From Cornus controversa (Eukaryota > Streptophyta > Magnoliopsida > Cornales > Cornaceae): a DNA stretch of 64,000 bases. The number at the start of each line of letters is the position of its first letter. Position 1 is the stretch's first letter. The notes beneath the pieces are model-generated. The model was given only the letters and a program-made list of their open reading frames with translations, was not told the DNA's origin and ran no database searches. Of this stretch, positions 11,739-24,000 are shown in pieces. Both the position numbers and the translations under genes were made by a program. The DNA lies in the NCBI GenBank assembly GCA_026545225.1, contig CM048851.1:34871956-34935955 (forward strand), read 5' to 3'.

Positions 11739-11902
11739 TTTTGACAACTAATATTCTATCGTAAGTATTGTTATAACAAAGGTAGTCCTTAAGCCAAGTA
11801 TTTTGCCACTTGGATTTGGTATTTGGTACTACTAATATTAAAATCCAATGTCTACGGTGATTTGTTACATGATGGGAGAATTATTGGTGGTTAGAGAAGT
11901 TG

Positions 11903-12170
11903 TGTAACACCCGAAATTTTTAATTAAGTTTTTTATCTCGATTATAATTTAATTGTTTTTATTTGAAGACTTTTTTTTTATCAAAAGGGGGAAGAATGTA
12001 ATGACCCGAATTTTAATTTGGATTGGATCATGATTCGTAATTTGATTTCACTTGATTTAAATCTTTGGAGACTTGTGATTTTTTATTGGGATCTTGGTAT
12101 AATTTATTAGTTAGTTGGGGTTGCTAGTGCAATTTATAGAGGTCTTTATTTCATTAGCAATAGTAAGTTG
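11903..12170 (+). mobile_element. LTR retrotransposon remnant
   Basis: tgtaacacccgaaattttta at 11903 looks like an LTR start. After about 80 bases a purine tract (aaaagggggaagaa) leads directly into tgtaatgacccgaatttta at 11997, a second LTR start. This arrangement of polypurine tract followed by TG... suggests a heavily deleted gypsy-type element. Confidence 0.45.
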
Positions 12171-12194
12171 TGGTGGACTGTGAATTTATAAGAG

Positions 12195-12625
12195 AAGATA
12201 TTGATCAACTAACAGAAGACTCTGTGAAGCTAATGGATAATGGTGACTATAATGTATATGATGAAAAGCAAGAGGTTTTTGAGTGTGAGGCTGAGGGATA
12301 CGAGAGGTTAGCTTAGATAAAGGGGGGAAGTACCTCAGTGACTTTAGGGCAGGGAAAATCTGAATTCACTATGGTCAAGGACTTCATTTCAAATCGGACA
12401 GATTTTGGAGAGGCCTCTTCTATTCTCCTTGACATAGCTATAAGTCCTTCAAACCTAAATGTTTCTACTACAGAAACTTCATCAAGCAAAGGTGATGATG
12501 CATTTGATATCTTTGCAGAGGATGATGAAAATGCTACTTCTGGTCTGACCTCTGAGGTTAATAATTTGGTTTCGGGTTCTAATCCTGACAAGTTGCCTCC
12601 CTCTTTCTCTTGTCTAATTTTGTGA
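12195..12625 (+). pseudogene. Probable CD2BP2/U5-52K-like gene fragment (processed pseudogene)
   Basis: An open stretch beginning EDIDQLTEDSVKLMDNGDYN and containing VFECEAEGYERLA ends in TAG near 12315. The same frame continues as KGGSTSVTLGQGKSEF and DDAFDIFAEDDENATSGL to 12625. The acidic wording, GDYNVY, EAEGYE and FAEDDENAT recall plant CD2BP2-like (U5 snRNP 52K) proteins from memory. There is no intron and no C-terminal GYF domain, and the stop is in frame. A hAT MITE follows immediately. Confidence 0.45.
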
Positions 12626-12631
12626 TTTTAG

Positions 12632-13054
12632 TAGGGATGTCAATGGAATAGGTTCGAGATGGGGCACCCATTTTTCAAACTTGTCCCACAAACTAAAATA
12701 ATTTCTCAACCCCCCTCAGAGTCAGGGGCAAGTTTGGGACGTCCTGTTATATATATATTTTAAGAAAAATAATTCAATTTTGAACAAAATTAATATATTT
12801 TTTATAGAAAATTTATGTATAGTCAAATATTTAACAATCATAATAACTAATTTTTTGTTAAAATTATCACAAGAAATGAAGAAATAAAAGAAAACTATAG
12901 CTAATAAAATATTATTATTTTATCTATTTATTAGTAATGTTGAGAACTTGATGACTTTTAAACTCTCTTTCCAAACCCGCTCCTAACCCTATTAGGATAA
13001 ATCCAAACTCATCCCAATAGAGGCGAGAGGGGATGGGTTAAATTGACATCCCTA
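12632..13054. mobile_element. hAT-type MITE (423 bp)
   Basis: Terminal inverted repeats tagggatgtcaat and attgacatcccta, flanked by 8-bp target duplications gattttag (12624-12631) and gtttttag (13055-13062) that differ at one base. The inside is AT-rich with no transposase. The ends and 8-bp duplication are diagnostic of the hAT superfamily. Confidence 0.85.
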
Positions 13055-13062
13055 GTTTTTAG

Positions 13063-13570
13063 CTCCTCTTGTTTCGTCAAACATAAAATGGCAACCAACA
13101 TGTAGTGTTTGGGGAAGCATCTTGACACCCAGAACTCCTTCACTAATAAAGTCCTTCGAGAATATATAACTTTGTATAAAAGGAATTTAACTCATAAAAC
13201 ATGTTTGGTAAATTAAAATTTTAAAGTCCTTTTGAATTAATAAATAATTTTACTCACATAATTTAACATTGTTAAAGTGACAATGTTACCCTCACATTTC
13301 CTCAACAACAACACCTTCCATTACAGATGCAGTCATAAGATATAAATATACATATATATATACATACATATATATATATGTATATGCATATGTAAATACA
13401 CAATCATCATCCCTTAATTGAACACCTTCAAATATGTTATACCTCTCACAGCTCACACCCAAAGTCATTCCAGCAGTTCACAACCACCTCCTAACCATCT
13501 AATTTAATGATTATTGGTATTCATATAGACCAAGCATGAAACACACCTAACAAGTTTAGACTCCCCATTT
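13063..13570. other. Intergenic DNA
   Basis: AT-rich with a (TA/CATA) microsatellite at 13340-13392. Nothing else recognised. Confidence 0.4.
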
Positions 13571-13589
13571 CTAAGTTATATGTTTTTGG

Positions 13590-14935
13590 GCAAATTGATC
13601 TGATACCCTATAGATTTGACACCCCCTATCAGAGATAACAAGCGTTTAAATTTAACAATGAAAGTGTTTGTACCATTATACCCTTACTGAATGCGTACAT
13701 TATAGTCGATGTAATACATCTAAAATAAGCAAAGTCAATTTTGCCCTTATCTTCTTCTTCCTTTTATGGTACCAGAACACTAAATCCCTAATTTTCTTTC
13801 ATTTTTGCTTGCAAACTCTCCAAACTCATGTACTATAATAGCAAAATGAAATAAACACAAGAAATCTAGCATTTTGCTAACATGGGCTCATATATTACTT
13901 GGAGATATGTAGATAATATATACATATATTGCACACAATACTTTCATGCAACCCCCATTGTTGCCACCACCATCACAACAGTAGTGTAAGCCCAAATCCT
14001 TTCAGATAGATCGATGTTGTGTGTCCTTGCAAAAAACCCTACTAGGCTATGTTGGTTGGAAGTCCAAACTCTAAATACAAATTCAATTGATTTAGGGTCA
14101 ATTTTGAAGTCATCGTCGCATATTGCAACGATGCATTCGGTGATCGACAACTGGGGGAGGAAGCGAGCGTCGAGTTTGTTGGTGCAATAGTAAACAACGA
14201 AGATGGGAATGAAAGAGGAGATGGAAATGTTTTGGGACAGTTGGATTAGGGTTTGGGTACCACCACCACACCAGTGTAAGCCAATGTCCTTCCAAATAGA
14301 TCGATGTTGTGTGACCTCGCAAAGAACCTTACTAGGCAGTGTTGGTTGGAAGTCCAAACTTTGAATGCAAATTCAATTTTATTTTGGGTTGATTTCAAAG
14401 TATTGCAGATTGTAATGATGCGTGTAGTGATCAATGATCGAGAATGAAACGAACATTGAGATGTTTCCCTATAGGGCAACATAGATGAGACTGATCGCTC
14501 ACCAAACACCCACTGATCTGTAATCAACAACTATTTTCATTCATAAATTTTTGATTGATTTAACTTCTCAGACCATCAGAAATGGCTCCTCAAATAATGC
14601 TCGATGGACTGTTGAGTTCGTCAACCAACCCAGCTTTGTAGTCCTAGCATAAATCTTGAGGTTTTTATCTCAATCAGGGCTTCACAAAAGATGGGTTTTG
14701 CTCTGGAAATACATTTAAGATTGTTAGGGTTTGGTGTTGAGATTGTTAGTGGAACTATTCCATGTGTATATGCGTGAGGATATAATGAAGAAAGAGATCA
14801 CATGCATAATAACCGTGTGCGAGGGTATAAAGGTCCAAATAATTGAGGATAAATTTGTAATTTCAAATAAGAAGGGTAATTTTGGTATTTTAAAATTTCA
14901 AATTAGTTGACTTAATAGTCAACTAATAGTATGAG
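13590..14935. repeat. Unclassified repeat with an internal 290-bp tandem duplication
   Basis: Segment 13978-14144 (from cagtagtgtaagcccaaatc) recurs at 14271-14432 with about 80% identity, including gttggttggaagtccaaact in both. Outer ends show weak inverted similarity (ataccctatagatttga near 13605; the complement of tcaaacctatgggag near 14955). A captured-sequence Mutator-like element is possible. The minus-strand frames here do not resemble a known protein. Confidence 0.4.
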
Positions 14936-14939
14936 GTGT

Positions 14940-15320
14940 CACATTAAGGTTAATCAAACCTATGGGAGGTTGACCACATTTTTTACACAAAAGGAAACCT
15001 TAGGGGGGGTGTCAGAGAGATTTGCCCTATATTTTTCCTTTCATCATATGAGAGATTGGAGATGGAAAAAAATAAAGCAGAACAAAAAAGTTTTAACGTT
15101 GATCCGAATTCCTTATTTTTCGGTCAACAAAATCCATGGTGGACGCGTAGTGCTCGAACTGCATCGAAGCACGGAAGTGGTGTGCCACAAATCGGTTGGT
15201 GGTGCCATCTGCTTCGAGTGCAGTCCCCCATAACAGGTTCTAAGTTTTCATAATTAGTGGGATGGTCTTGGAAAAGTAAAGTAACAAAATTATACAAACA
15301 ACCTTATAATTTCTTGTGTC
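14940..15320. other. Unexplained DNA
   Basis: Contains a mid-GC stretch (15110-15235) with short open frames in two phases but no recognised product. Confidence 0.3.
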
Positions 15321-15323
15321 AAG

Positions 15324-15918
15324 CTAAGAAGCATAGACACAAATAAGATACAATACAGATACACCAATACGTCAAACTCTAAAAATGTAGGACACGGACA
15401 TGACTAATATAAATATCAATTTTCATATATATATATATATTGAATAAGACAATTATAAAATATTAATTAATTTATAATTTATATGCTAAAGTTACATAAG
15501 TTAAAAATTAAAGCTATTCGAATATAGAAAAATATATATCATATTAAATATGATATTACTATCCTATCTTATCATTATAGTTATGTTTTTTTTTTCATTA
15601 TATACTTTCACTTGGGTTTAATGTCAATTTTTAAAGAAAGAGGAAGTTGAACAATTTGCTGCATGTACATAATGTTGTTTCTAAGACTATCATGTGTTTG
15701 TTGTATGGGGTATATAATTGGTCATCTGTCCGGAATGAGTTGAAATGTCTAAGATGTGTTGGACAAGTGTTCAAGATATATTTGTCAAGTGTCCAAAATA
15801 ATAAAAATTATTTTAAAATTATGGACACGACCATAAATTGTTGGAAATATGTCTAGGAGTGTCCAACACGCTGTTGGACACGGACACGACACTTCAAAAA
15901 AGTGTTCGTGCTTCTTAG
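15324..15918. mobile_element. Mutator-like non-autonomous element, second family copy
   Basis: Left end ctaagaagcatagacac; right end on the other strand ctaagaagcacgaacac. These match the ends of the element at 9239-10100. The interior shares gtaggacacggaca and gtgttggacacggacac phrases. A target duplication is not obvious. Confidence 0.6.
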
Positions 15919-16210
15919 ATGTAAGAAAGAAACATTATGATTTTCTATTTGTAGGACAAGCTTGTCATTTCGGTGAATGCGGGGAAGTTATCCATGCCCA
16001 TTAAATATATATATATTTTATAATCGTACAATACACATTCATTTTTTATTAGTAAATAATATAACTTATCATACACCATAATATATAATCATCATTTATA
16101 TACATACATATATATTTTCTATTTGGGTTTTCATTTGATTAATATGAATATATGTTATACATCTAGAAAAATTCAAAATTGTAGCACGGAATCAAACTAA
16201 ACAGATCTCT

Positions 16211-17505
16211 AAGCCTCCGTTTGGATAGAAATGAGAGAAAAAAAATGAGTGGATAACATTAGTTATGAGAGAAAAGAAAAGAAAAGAGAGGATAACAATA
16301 ACTTATATTCATGTTTGGATAAAAAGGAGAAAAAAAATAGTATTCTTGTTTGGATAAGATAGGGGAGAGAAAAGAAAAGAAATGATAATAACCAAATTAA
16401 TGTCATATCTCTTTTATATTTATGGGATATGGGTGAAATAATAATTTTATTCTTTTAATTGTTGAGGGCAGTTTCGAGATTATGAAAGTATTGCTTAACT
16501 TATTATCATTTCCCTCACAATCTTCTCATTTTTGGAAGTATAAGATACGAGGGATTGGGAGGGATAACTATCCCTCCAAATCTCTCCCAATCATTTCATT
16601 TCTCTTCATTTATGTTTCGTTTGGATTGAGGGATTTGGAAGGATAAGGAGAGAAAATAAAGGATAGGGTAGGGGATGTTGTGTTTGGATGAGCATTTTTA
16701 AAAGAAAAGAAAGGATAAGGAGGGATAAGGAAGGATAACAATCACTCCTTATCCCTCAATTGCAATCCTCCCAAAAATTAGAAGATTAGGAGGGAAAGGA
16801 TTGTAACTTAAGTATAACTTTCATAATACCAAAATTGCCCTTACTATTTTAATACAATTTTTTTTATTACTTTTGAGTCCCATTAGGACATCTCACGTTT
16901 ATACTTCTCCTCCATACCCATTCGCTGACTATGCCTTTTGCTAGACATAACATTGCTTTGTTCATTCTGATGCAAAACAAGAATATGTAAAACAAAAGTA
17001 CACAAAATAAATACATGCACTAATGCTGCACTTGTTAAAGCTGAGATCACACCAGTGATATCCATAGCCTGTGCTGTAGAAACCTACTTTTTTTTATTAT
17101 ATTACTACTAGGCCCACCTAATATTAGCATATAGTTTGTTACAATATTAAATGATAAATATTCAACACAATAAAAAATACACAAATATTTATATGAAATT
17201 TTAAGTAAAGGATATGGTAGTAATTTGGTTATTATCCTTTCTTTTCTTTTCTCTCATCTGTCTTATACAAACAAAAATACTATCATTTCCTTTCTTTTCT
17301 CTCATGTTTATCCAAACATGAATTAAAGTTATTGCTATCGTCTCCTCTCATTTCTCTCATAACTAATATTATTCTCTCCTTTCTTTTCTCTCATCTTTAT
17401 CTAAACGGACCCTTAAAGTACCCAAACACAAAACACAGTATCCTATCCTTTCTTTTCTATCCTTATCTTTTCAAATCCTTTAATCCAAAAGATTCCTAAG
17501 ATTTG
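16211..17505. repeat. Two interleaved inverted-repeat (foldback) pairs
   Basis: Pair 1: a left arm of about 200 bp at 16211-16420 (cctccgtttggatagaaatg) is inverted at about 17215-17414. Pair 2: an arm at 16612-16700 (gtttggattgagggatttgg) is inverted at about 17417-17505. The right arms abut, so the pairs interlock rather than nest. The phrase cgtttggat and purine-rich arms are typical of plant foldback transposons. Confidence 0.6.
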
Positions 17506-17509
17506 GTTT

Positions 17510-18000
17510 GATTTAGTTTTAGTGATTTTAATAGTTGGATTTGGTTTTATATATTTTTGGAACAGTTAAAGATTGATTTGATTTTGATACCTCTTGGAAT
17601 CCCACCAAATGAAACCATTGACAAATTTTTTCACCATTTTTTCATATTTTTCTCTCTCCTCAATCTCCCAAGCTCAACATACTATTTGGATTTCATCATC
17701 AAACATCAAAATACAAAAGTTGTAGTCTTAGATTTTGAATCAGATATATCCTATACAAGTTTTAATGAGTGAGTTATCTTTACAAAAAATCAACAAAAAT
17801 AATAAAAAATCTATATTTATTGAATTATACAATAAAAATTTGTGTATTGATATGTTTTGTACTCCATGTGGAAGTTTAAAAATATTCGTGACTGTGGTCT
17901 GTGGCCCGGAATTACTTGCGTTATCGTGGGCCTCATAGCGTCTAAAATTGCCATACCAATGTTCGACCCGGTATAGCTAGGGTTTAATCAACGGCCTATC
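17510..18000. promoter_or_regulatory. Upstream region of the Maf gene
   Basis: AT-rich to 17850, then a higher-GC promoter-like stretch from about 17880 (gtggcccggaattac, gtgggcctcatagcg). The phrase ctagggttt near 17977 resembles a telo-box. No clear TATA box. Confidence 0.3.
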
Positions 18001-18079
18001 TGTTCTTTACACGCTCAAGGACTTAACTTTACTGTTCAGTTGTGCTCTGTCTTCGTTTAATAGATTATTTCCAAGAAAG

Positions 18080-21000
18080 ATGGAAGCCAATAATTCTCCA
18101 TTCAAGGTATGAATCAGAATTACATCCTCAAAACAATTTTTTTTTGAATGTTAATTTTTTTTTTTTTTAAGAATGTTTAGTTATTGGTGAGAACGAGAGA
18201 GAAGAAATTCCTGCACACGTAAACATTTTTTTTTCTATTGTATTCTTTACCAAGGACCAAACGCAGCGAAGAAAATTTGATAATGCTTTGAAGTACTGGT
18301 TTAATTATAATCACATCTTACTTACGAAAAAGATTATTAATACTAATAGCCATATCTTCGTTTATAGATTATGCCTTTTCTTGCAATGTTCTTGTAATTT
18401 ATGTGTTGATGTGCTTTTGTTACTCCCAGGACAGGCCGATGATTCCGTGAATCCTCTTCAGTTTGATTAAAATTGCTATTTTGACTTTGGGGACCGTTTG
18501 GGTCAAGTTTTTTTTAACACATTCAAATGATTGGTAGCTCATTTGCATGTTAAATTTTTTTTTTTTTAGTTGTAGTCTAGGCCAACTACTGAAATAAGGT
18601 ATTTGCCAGATAACTAGGAATTTCTTAGATGATGTGGTTTATATATTTATACATTTTTCTTTTTAATATCTGATTTTGGGTAATCATCTTCAATATATGT
18701 TTGTTGGTTTGTAAAAGTACCTGTCATTTTGGATGGTCTTCAAATGTGGGAGTGTTGAAATAAAGATATCACATGCTCTTGAACTTTGAAAACTTTCCAG
18801 AAGTTGCATCTCATATGTGGTTGAAGTACTAGAGTATGCTTTTACTCATCTTAGAGTGTTCCTTCAATATCCCAATTTAGATCCTGAGAAATTGATGCTG
18901 AAAGTGTAGTATTATATTGATGGATAATTTTATTTTCCAGCCTCCAATACAATTGTAATTTGTTTGGAACAATATGTGAGATGTACCCTTTTGAGGATTC
19001 ACTTTGATACTCGATTTTTTCTATAATTCTACACAAATATCATCCACAAAATCAGGTAAAAGACGGCAATTATATATTTATGTAAGCATTGAGTTATCAT
19101 GCAGATAATCTTGGGATCATCTTCAGTGGCGCGTCGGAAAATTTTAGCTGAGATGGGATATGAATTCACAATCATGGTATATCCTAGTCAAATTTCTACT
19201 ATATTTATTGTAGATTTCAAGAAGTTAAACTCTTCTTATAATTTAGACAGCAGACATTGATGAGAAAAGTATTCGGAAGGAGAAGCCGGAAGAGTTGGTT
19301 ATGACTCTTGCAGAGGCAAAGGTAGTTTTTTTTTTTTTTAAATAAAAATTCAGAAAACAATTATTTAGATGATGTTAAAATTACAAGTTTTATTTCCTAG
19401 GTCTTATGTTTGGCCTCTAACCTAGAAATGCAGTATATTAATGTAAAGCTCCTATTATGATTTATGACACATCATTACTACCTTGCCTTTTATGTTAATG
19501 AGATATTTTTAGTGCCTAACCCGGTATATCTTGTTGTGACTGCGTCATAGGGGTTTTAAATTGTATTTTATGTACATCATATTTTCTTTTATCATCTCTA
19601 TATTTTCTTCTGGTCTGTCTGTTCATCTTCTTTCTTTTATGCACTGTATTTAAGATGTAGGTATTTGGTTTTTAATTTCTTCCATTGGTTGGTTTTAAAT
19701 TTTATTGCATCTCAGGCTGATGCAATCATATCAAAGCTTCACGCTACTGATATGCAAGAGAAGGATGTCAAACCAACACTTTTAGTTGCCGCTGACACAG
19801 TATGTGTTATTTCCTTTTGTTGTTGCTGTCTATATATTCAACTGGGCTCTTCAAGTCTGCTATCACCTAGTGCCATCTATGAACTGAGGATATAATGCAT
19901 TTTGAAGGAGGTGAAAATCTCTTTGCATTTCCAGCACCCGAGGTCCTCTTGGGTCATGGTAGCTAGAACAAAATAGCACTTCACTTTGAGTTACTTATTT
20001 GAGCATGGCTTAAATATTTTCTGGGATTATTAGTAAAACCTTGTCAGTTCCAATTTTTTTTCTTTTATGAACTTTCCTGTTGTCTTGATTTACTTGAGCA
20101 TGAATTTTTAGTTTTTCTATTTTCAAAAAGCATTTCATGAATTTTATGTGAATGCTATAATTAAAATTAGTTTTTTGCTTAATCTGTGAATACTGGAATT
20201 TTTAGGCTGAGCACATGTAAATTTTGACCAACAAATGTATTATAATATAAGTAAAGGTGAAGTGCAACAAACACCCTCATGATATGCATACAGCGCATAT
20301 AACCCCATCCAGTTTGAAATACACCCTTAAACTAAACAAATGATGCAAAGGAGGGCTTGCGGCCAAGTTGCCGTTAATGGAAGAGCAAAATTACTCGAGT
20401 ACCCTTACAAGAGAGGAATAAAAGTAAAATAAAAAAATAGAAATGTTGAAAAGACGAAAAAGGGCAAACCACCTTATATGCACTCTCTCTCTCTCACTAG
20501 TCCCTTTGATTCTTACTTCGTAACCTATCTCTCTCCCTCTCTCCCACGATTTTCGCTTGAATGCTGAGATCAGCTCCGTGGCCACCGTCCTCCGCCAGAG
20601 GTGGCAATTCGTGTTGGCGGGTCATAATTGTGTTGAATCGTGTCGTGTCGATCTATGAGTATTTTGCTAAACAGGTTAGCCCAAAAACGACCTGTTTAAT
20701 AATCATGTCAGGGACCCTTGACATGAACACGACCCGTTTATTAAATGGGTTACACATGTTAACCTATTTAACTTAAATGGATCAAGTAACCTGTTTATTA
20801 ACTTAAGTACAAAATGTAAATATTTTGAAAAAAATTAGATAATAGATGACTAAATTCATGAAAATAATAATAATTGAGACAATACAATTACAAAAAAGGC
20901 CAAAAATAATATTCATATTGAAATAATAGAAATGTCCACAATAATTGGGTTAAAATAGGTTACGGGTTCACTTGTCACGATTACAACACGATTAATTAAA

Positions 21001-24000
21001 CGGGTCTAATCAAGTTAAACGGGTTGAACTCCAAAACATGAACATGACACGATTAATTAAAGTTAAACGGGTTGACATGATTATGACACGAACACGATTA
21101 AGGTAAACCAAAATCCTCTAACTTTGTGTCTCGTTCGAGTCATGTTGGCGAGTCGTGTCGAATTTTGCCATCCCTAAGGACCGCCACTACCCCACACCCT
21201 GTATCAACCTTGTTTTCGGCCTAATCCATGAAACCCTCCTTTGGAATTCCCTCAAACACAGCGGCCTCGATGCCCTCCTTCACGAAACCTTCTCTTCTCA
21301 GAGTGCAAAACTGGGGATTAGCGACCTTCCCGATCACATAAAAGAAGTGGGTTGGGATGTGATTTTGGCGTCGAGAGGATATCGGCAATATTCACCGCCG
21401 GCATCCAACCCTGGTTTGTCTATGTGATTAGGTATATATCCAGAGAATTGTTTGTAAGTTTGCCCATTGTTTTTTGGTCTATGTTTGCATGTCATGTTAG
21501 GCCCAAAGTAGAAATAGGAAATGGTGACGTGGTGAACATGCTCTTCTGCACACAAGACATGTTTATTACCAGAATGTATTTGCAGAAACTCTATGGGAAC
21601 ATAAATTGGTGTTGCTATTACAGAATTTGCCCAATGTTTCATCTTTTAGCCCAATGGATAATATGTTGATTAATGATTCCAAGTCTAGCATTGTAAATTT
21701 TATGTGAGGAGCAAGACAGATGCACGTGTTCACATGAAATTGATAGGGAGGTGGAGAGAGTTTGTAGTTGTAAAAGTTTGTAGTTCGGAGAGAGAGAGAG
21801 AATATGCTTAAGGGCATTTTCGGAAGAGAGAAGGGGTATTTTCGGTTTTTCGGATGTTAAATATGTCATGTGCAATGGCACACTAACGCAAGCCCTTGTT
21901 TGTAACATTTAAAAAAAAATAAAGACTTGTATGCACAACAGAAACTATAAGGGTGTTACGTGCACAAAATGTGAACCTTGGGGGTGATTTTTGCATAGCT
22001 GATAGTTTATGCCTGCCTTTATCTATACGTAATATTTTTCGTTATAATTTATTTTGGCCGGTAGCCTTTACTTAAAGCCACAAATCTATCTCAGATCATG
22101 ATGCTGTGATATTCAATTGTTGCAGGCATAAAATTATTTTCGGATATGTAGCCGTCATTGCATTTCTTTACGCTCTCTGGGCTGCTTTACATAGTTCCAT
22201 ATTATTACTTTTACTAGGCACTCGCCTTACTTGATGGACTTTTTTGTCAGGCAGAAGCCATCATTCCAAAGTTCCCCACCGATGATTACAGCAAGGATGC
22301 CGAGCCAACTCTCTTAATTACCTGTGATCAAGTATAAAATGATTTCTTTGTCACCATTTTTCTAGGTTACTCATCATATCTTTGGCTCATGTCTTGCATT
22401 TTCAAGTTTGAAGTAAACTTCAAGTCATGTTAATGTTAAAATGCAGCAAATTTTGCCTCAAGAAACCAAATCTATGGCATATATTTCTATTTCATGGGGA
22501 GTGGCAGTGGTTTTTGGGTAGCACTTTGCATTTCTAAGGTTGATTTGCAAGGTTATCTGAGATGAACACGTTTGCTTATAAAAATTGGAACTTAGTGATG
22601 CAATTATGGGATCAAGGGGTTAGGATTCTTACATTGCTTGTCAGGAAAAAAAGCTTAATGTTCTAATATTTCATTCTTTCAAGAGAATCTTTTTATGAAA
22701 GTGAGAAACCGAAGGGAGGCCAAAGGAAAGGGAATGAAATCCATGTTGTAGCAGGTGTTTTTTTTTAATACAAATATGAATAAAAGCAACTTTGTTATTA
22801 TATCAATTGATAGCCTGACAAGATAAATTTATATCTACTGCAAGTTTGTTTGCATTACTCTGTTTTTCTTTTTTTCTATTTGAAACTCACACACTCACTT
22901 TGCCCCTACGGGGACTTGAACCCTCAACCTTCTACTTTGGAAGGTGAGAAAGTACCGCTAAGCTACAACCCTTGGTGTTTGCGTTACTCTGTTTCCCTGT
23001 ACCTATTTTATATTCATCCATTCATTTGGTCTAAATATGCGTGACTGTCAAGTTACCTGCAAAATTAAGCCACTATTTTTTTTAAAGTAAAATTTTTCTG
23101 TGAAACCAGAGGAATACCCCAATTTTTATTCAATCTGTGAGTTTTGCATGTTAGATGCCTTTTACCTGCCTGCTTGTGGATCTTAATTTAACTATGCTTT
23201 GTGATTGCCTCTGGTAAGGGTTGTAGATTTTCCCTAGTGTGATATTTCTTATGCCCAGATGTCTATGGTGTGCATTTATACTTTGTATCCTCGTACATAA
23301 ATGGCCTATGGGTGATAGGACAAGCCTGTACACAGTCGGGGTGTAACCCTTTTTCCTGTTTATTGAGAAAGGGAAATATGTTTCTTGTTTTATCTTACCG
23401 CTAAAATTTGTATGATTTGGAGGTGGTGGTATATGAAGGTGCAGTCAGAGAAAAGCCATCCAACGAGGAAGAAGCACGCCAATTCATCAAAGGTTTGCTT
23501 CATATTTCTACCACGTCCCTCGCTGTAGTATTTTTCTGTGCCTTATGGTCTTAGCAACATGAATTCTAGGTTATTCTGGTCGGCACGCAGCAACAGTTAG
23601 TTCTGTTCTTGTTACGAACCTAAAGACAGCGGTCAGAAAAGGAGGATGTGACAAAGTGGAGGTACTATTTATGTCTTATGTTTTCTTTATGATTAGTTCG
23701 GAAGTCAAAGTTGTAGTGAATTTTTTCATGAGTTATGTTTTTGTGGATTTTAAGGGGGATATTCTTATCAAAAAAGAGATTTCAAATTAACTTAGTTGAT
23801 TAAATTAGGTGACACTAATACCTGGCGAAGTTAAAAAGGAATAAAATGCAATAAGTATCTGATACCAGTTATATGTTATCCCATAAGCATGCTAAATACC
23901 TTGTAGTTGGCATTTATATCAACAGAAGAACATATTTATTACAACATAACTTGTTCCCTACACTTCCCAAGGATGGAAAAATTACCTCTCTGCCAGCCAG

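Larger units (their letters stand above)
20263..21995. mobile_element. Mutator-like element with a captured coding fragment (Pack-MULE candidate), in the Maf intron
   Basis: The left end (tgcaacaaacaccctcatga) and the complement of the right end (tgcaaaaatcacccccaagg) align loosely over about 100 bases, both reaching a shared agggcttgcg. They therefore look like long inverted termini. The inside holds a protein-like fragment at about 20540-20595 plus 21185-21427, itself split by a hAT-like element. No transposase. No clean target duplication was found, so the exact borders are uncertain. Confidence 0.5.

Noticed and set aside
13944-14530. Minus-strand gene of 137 and 94 codons
   Set aside because: The frames arise from a tandemly duplicated repeat and do not resemble any protein; the two copies differ in frame.
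21334-21908. Several 80-105-codon frames on both strands in the Maf intron
   Set aside because: Mutually overlapping, stop-limited frames within a transposon; only the one continuing the captured fragment makes sense.
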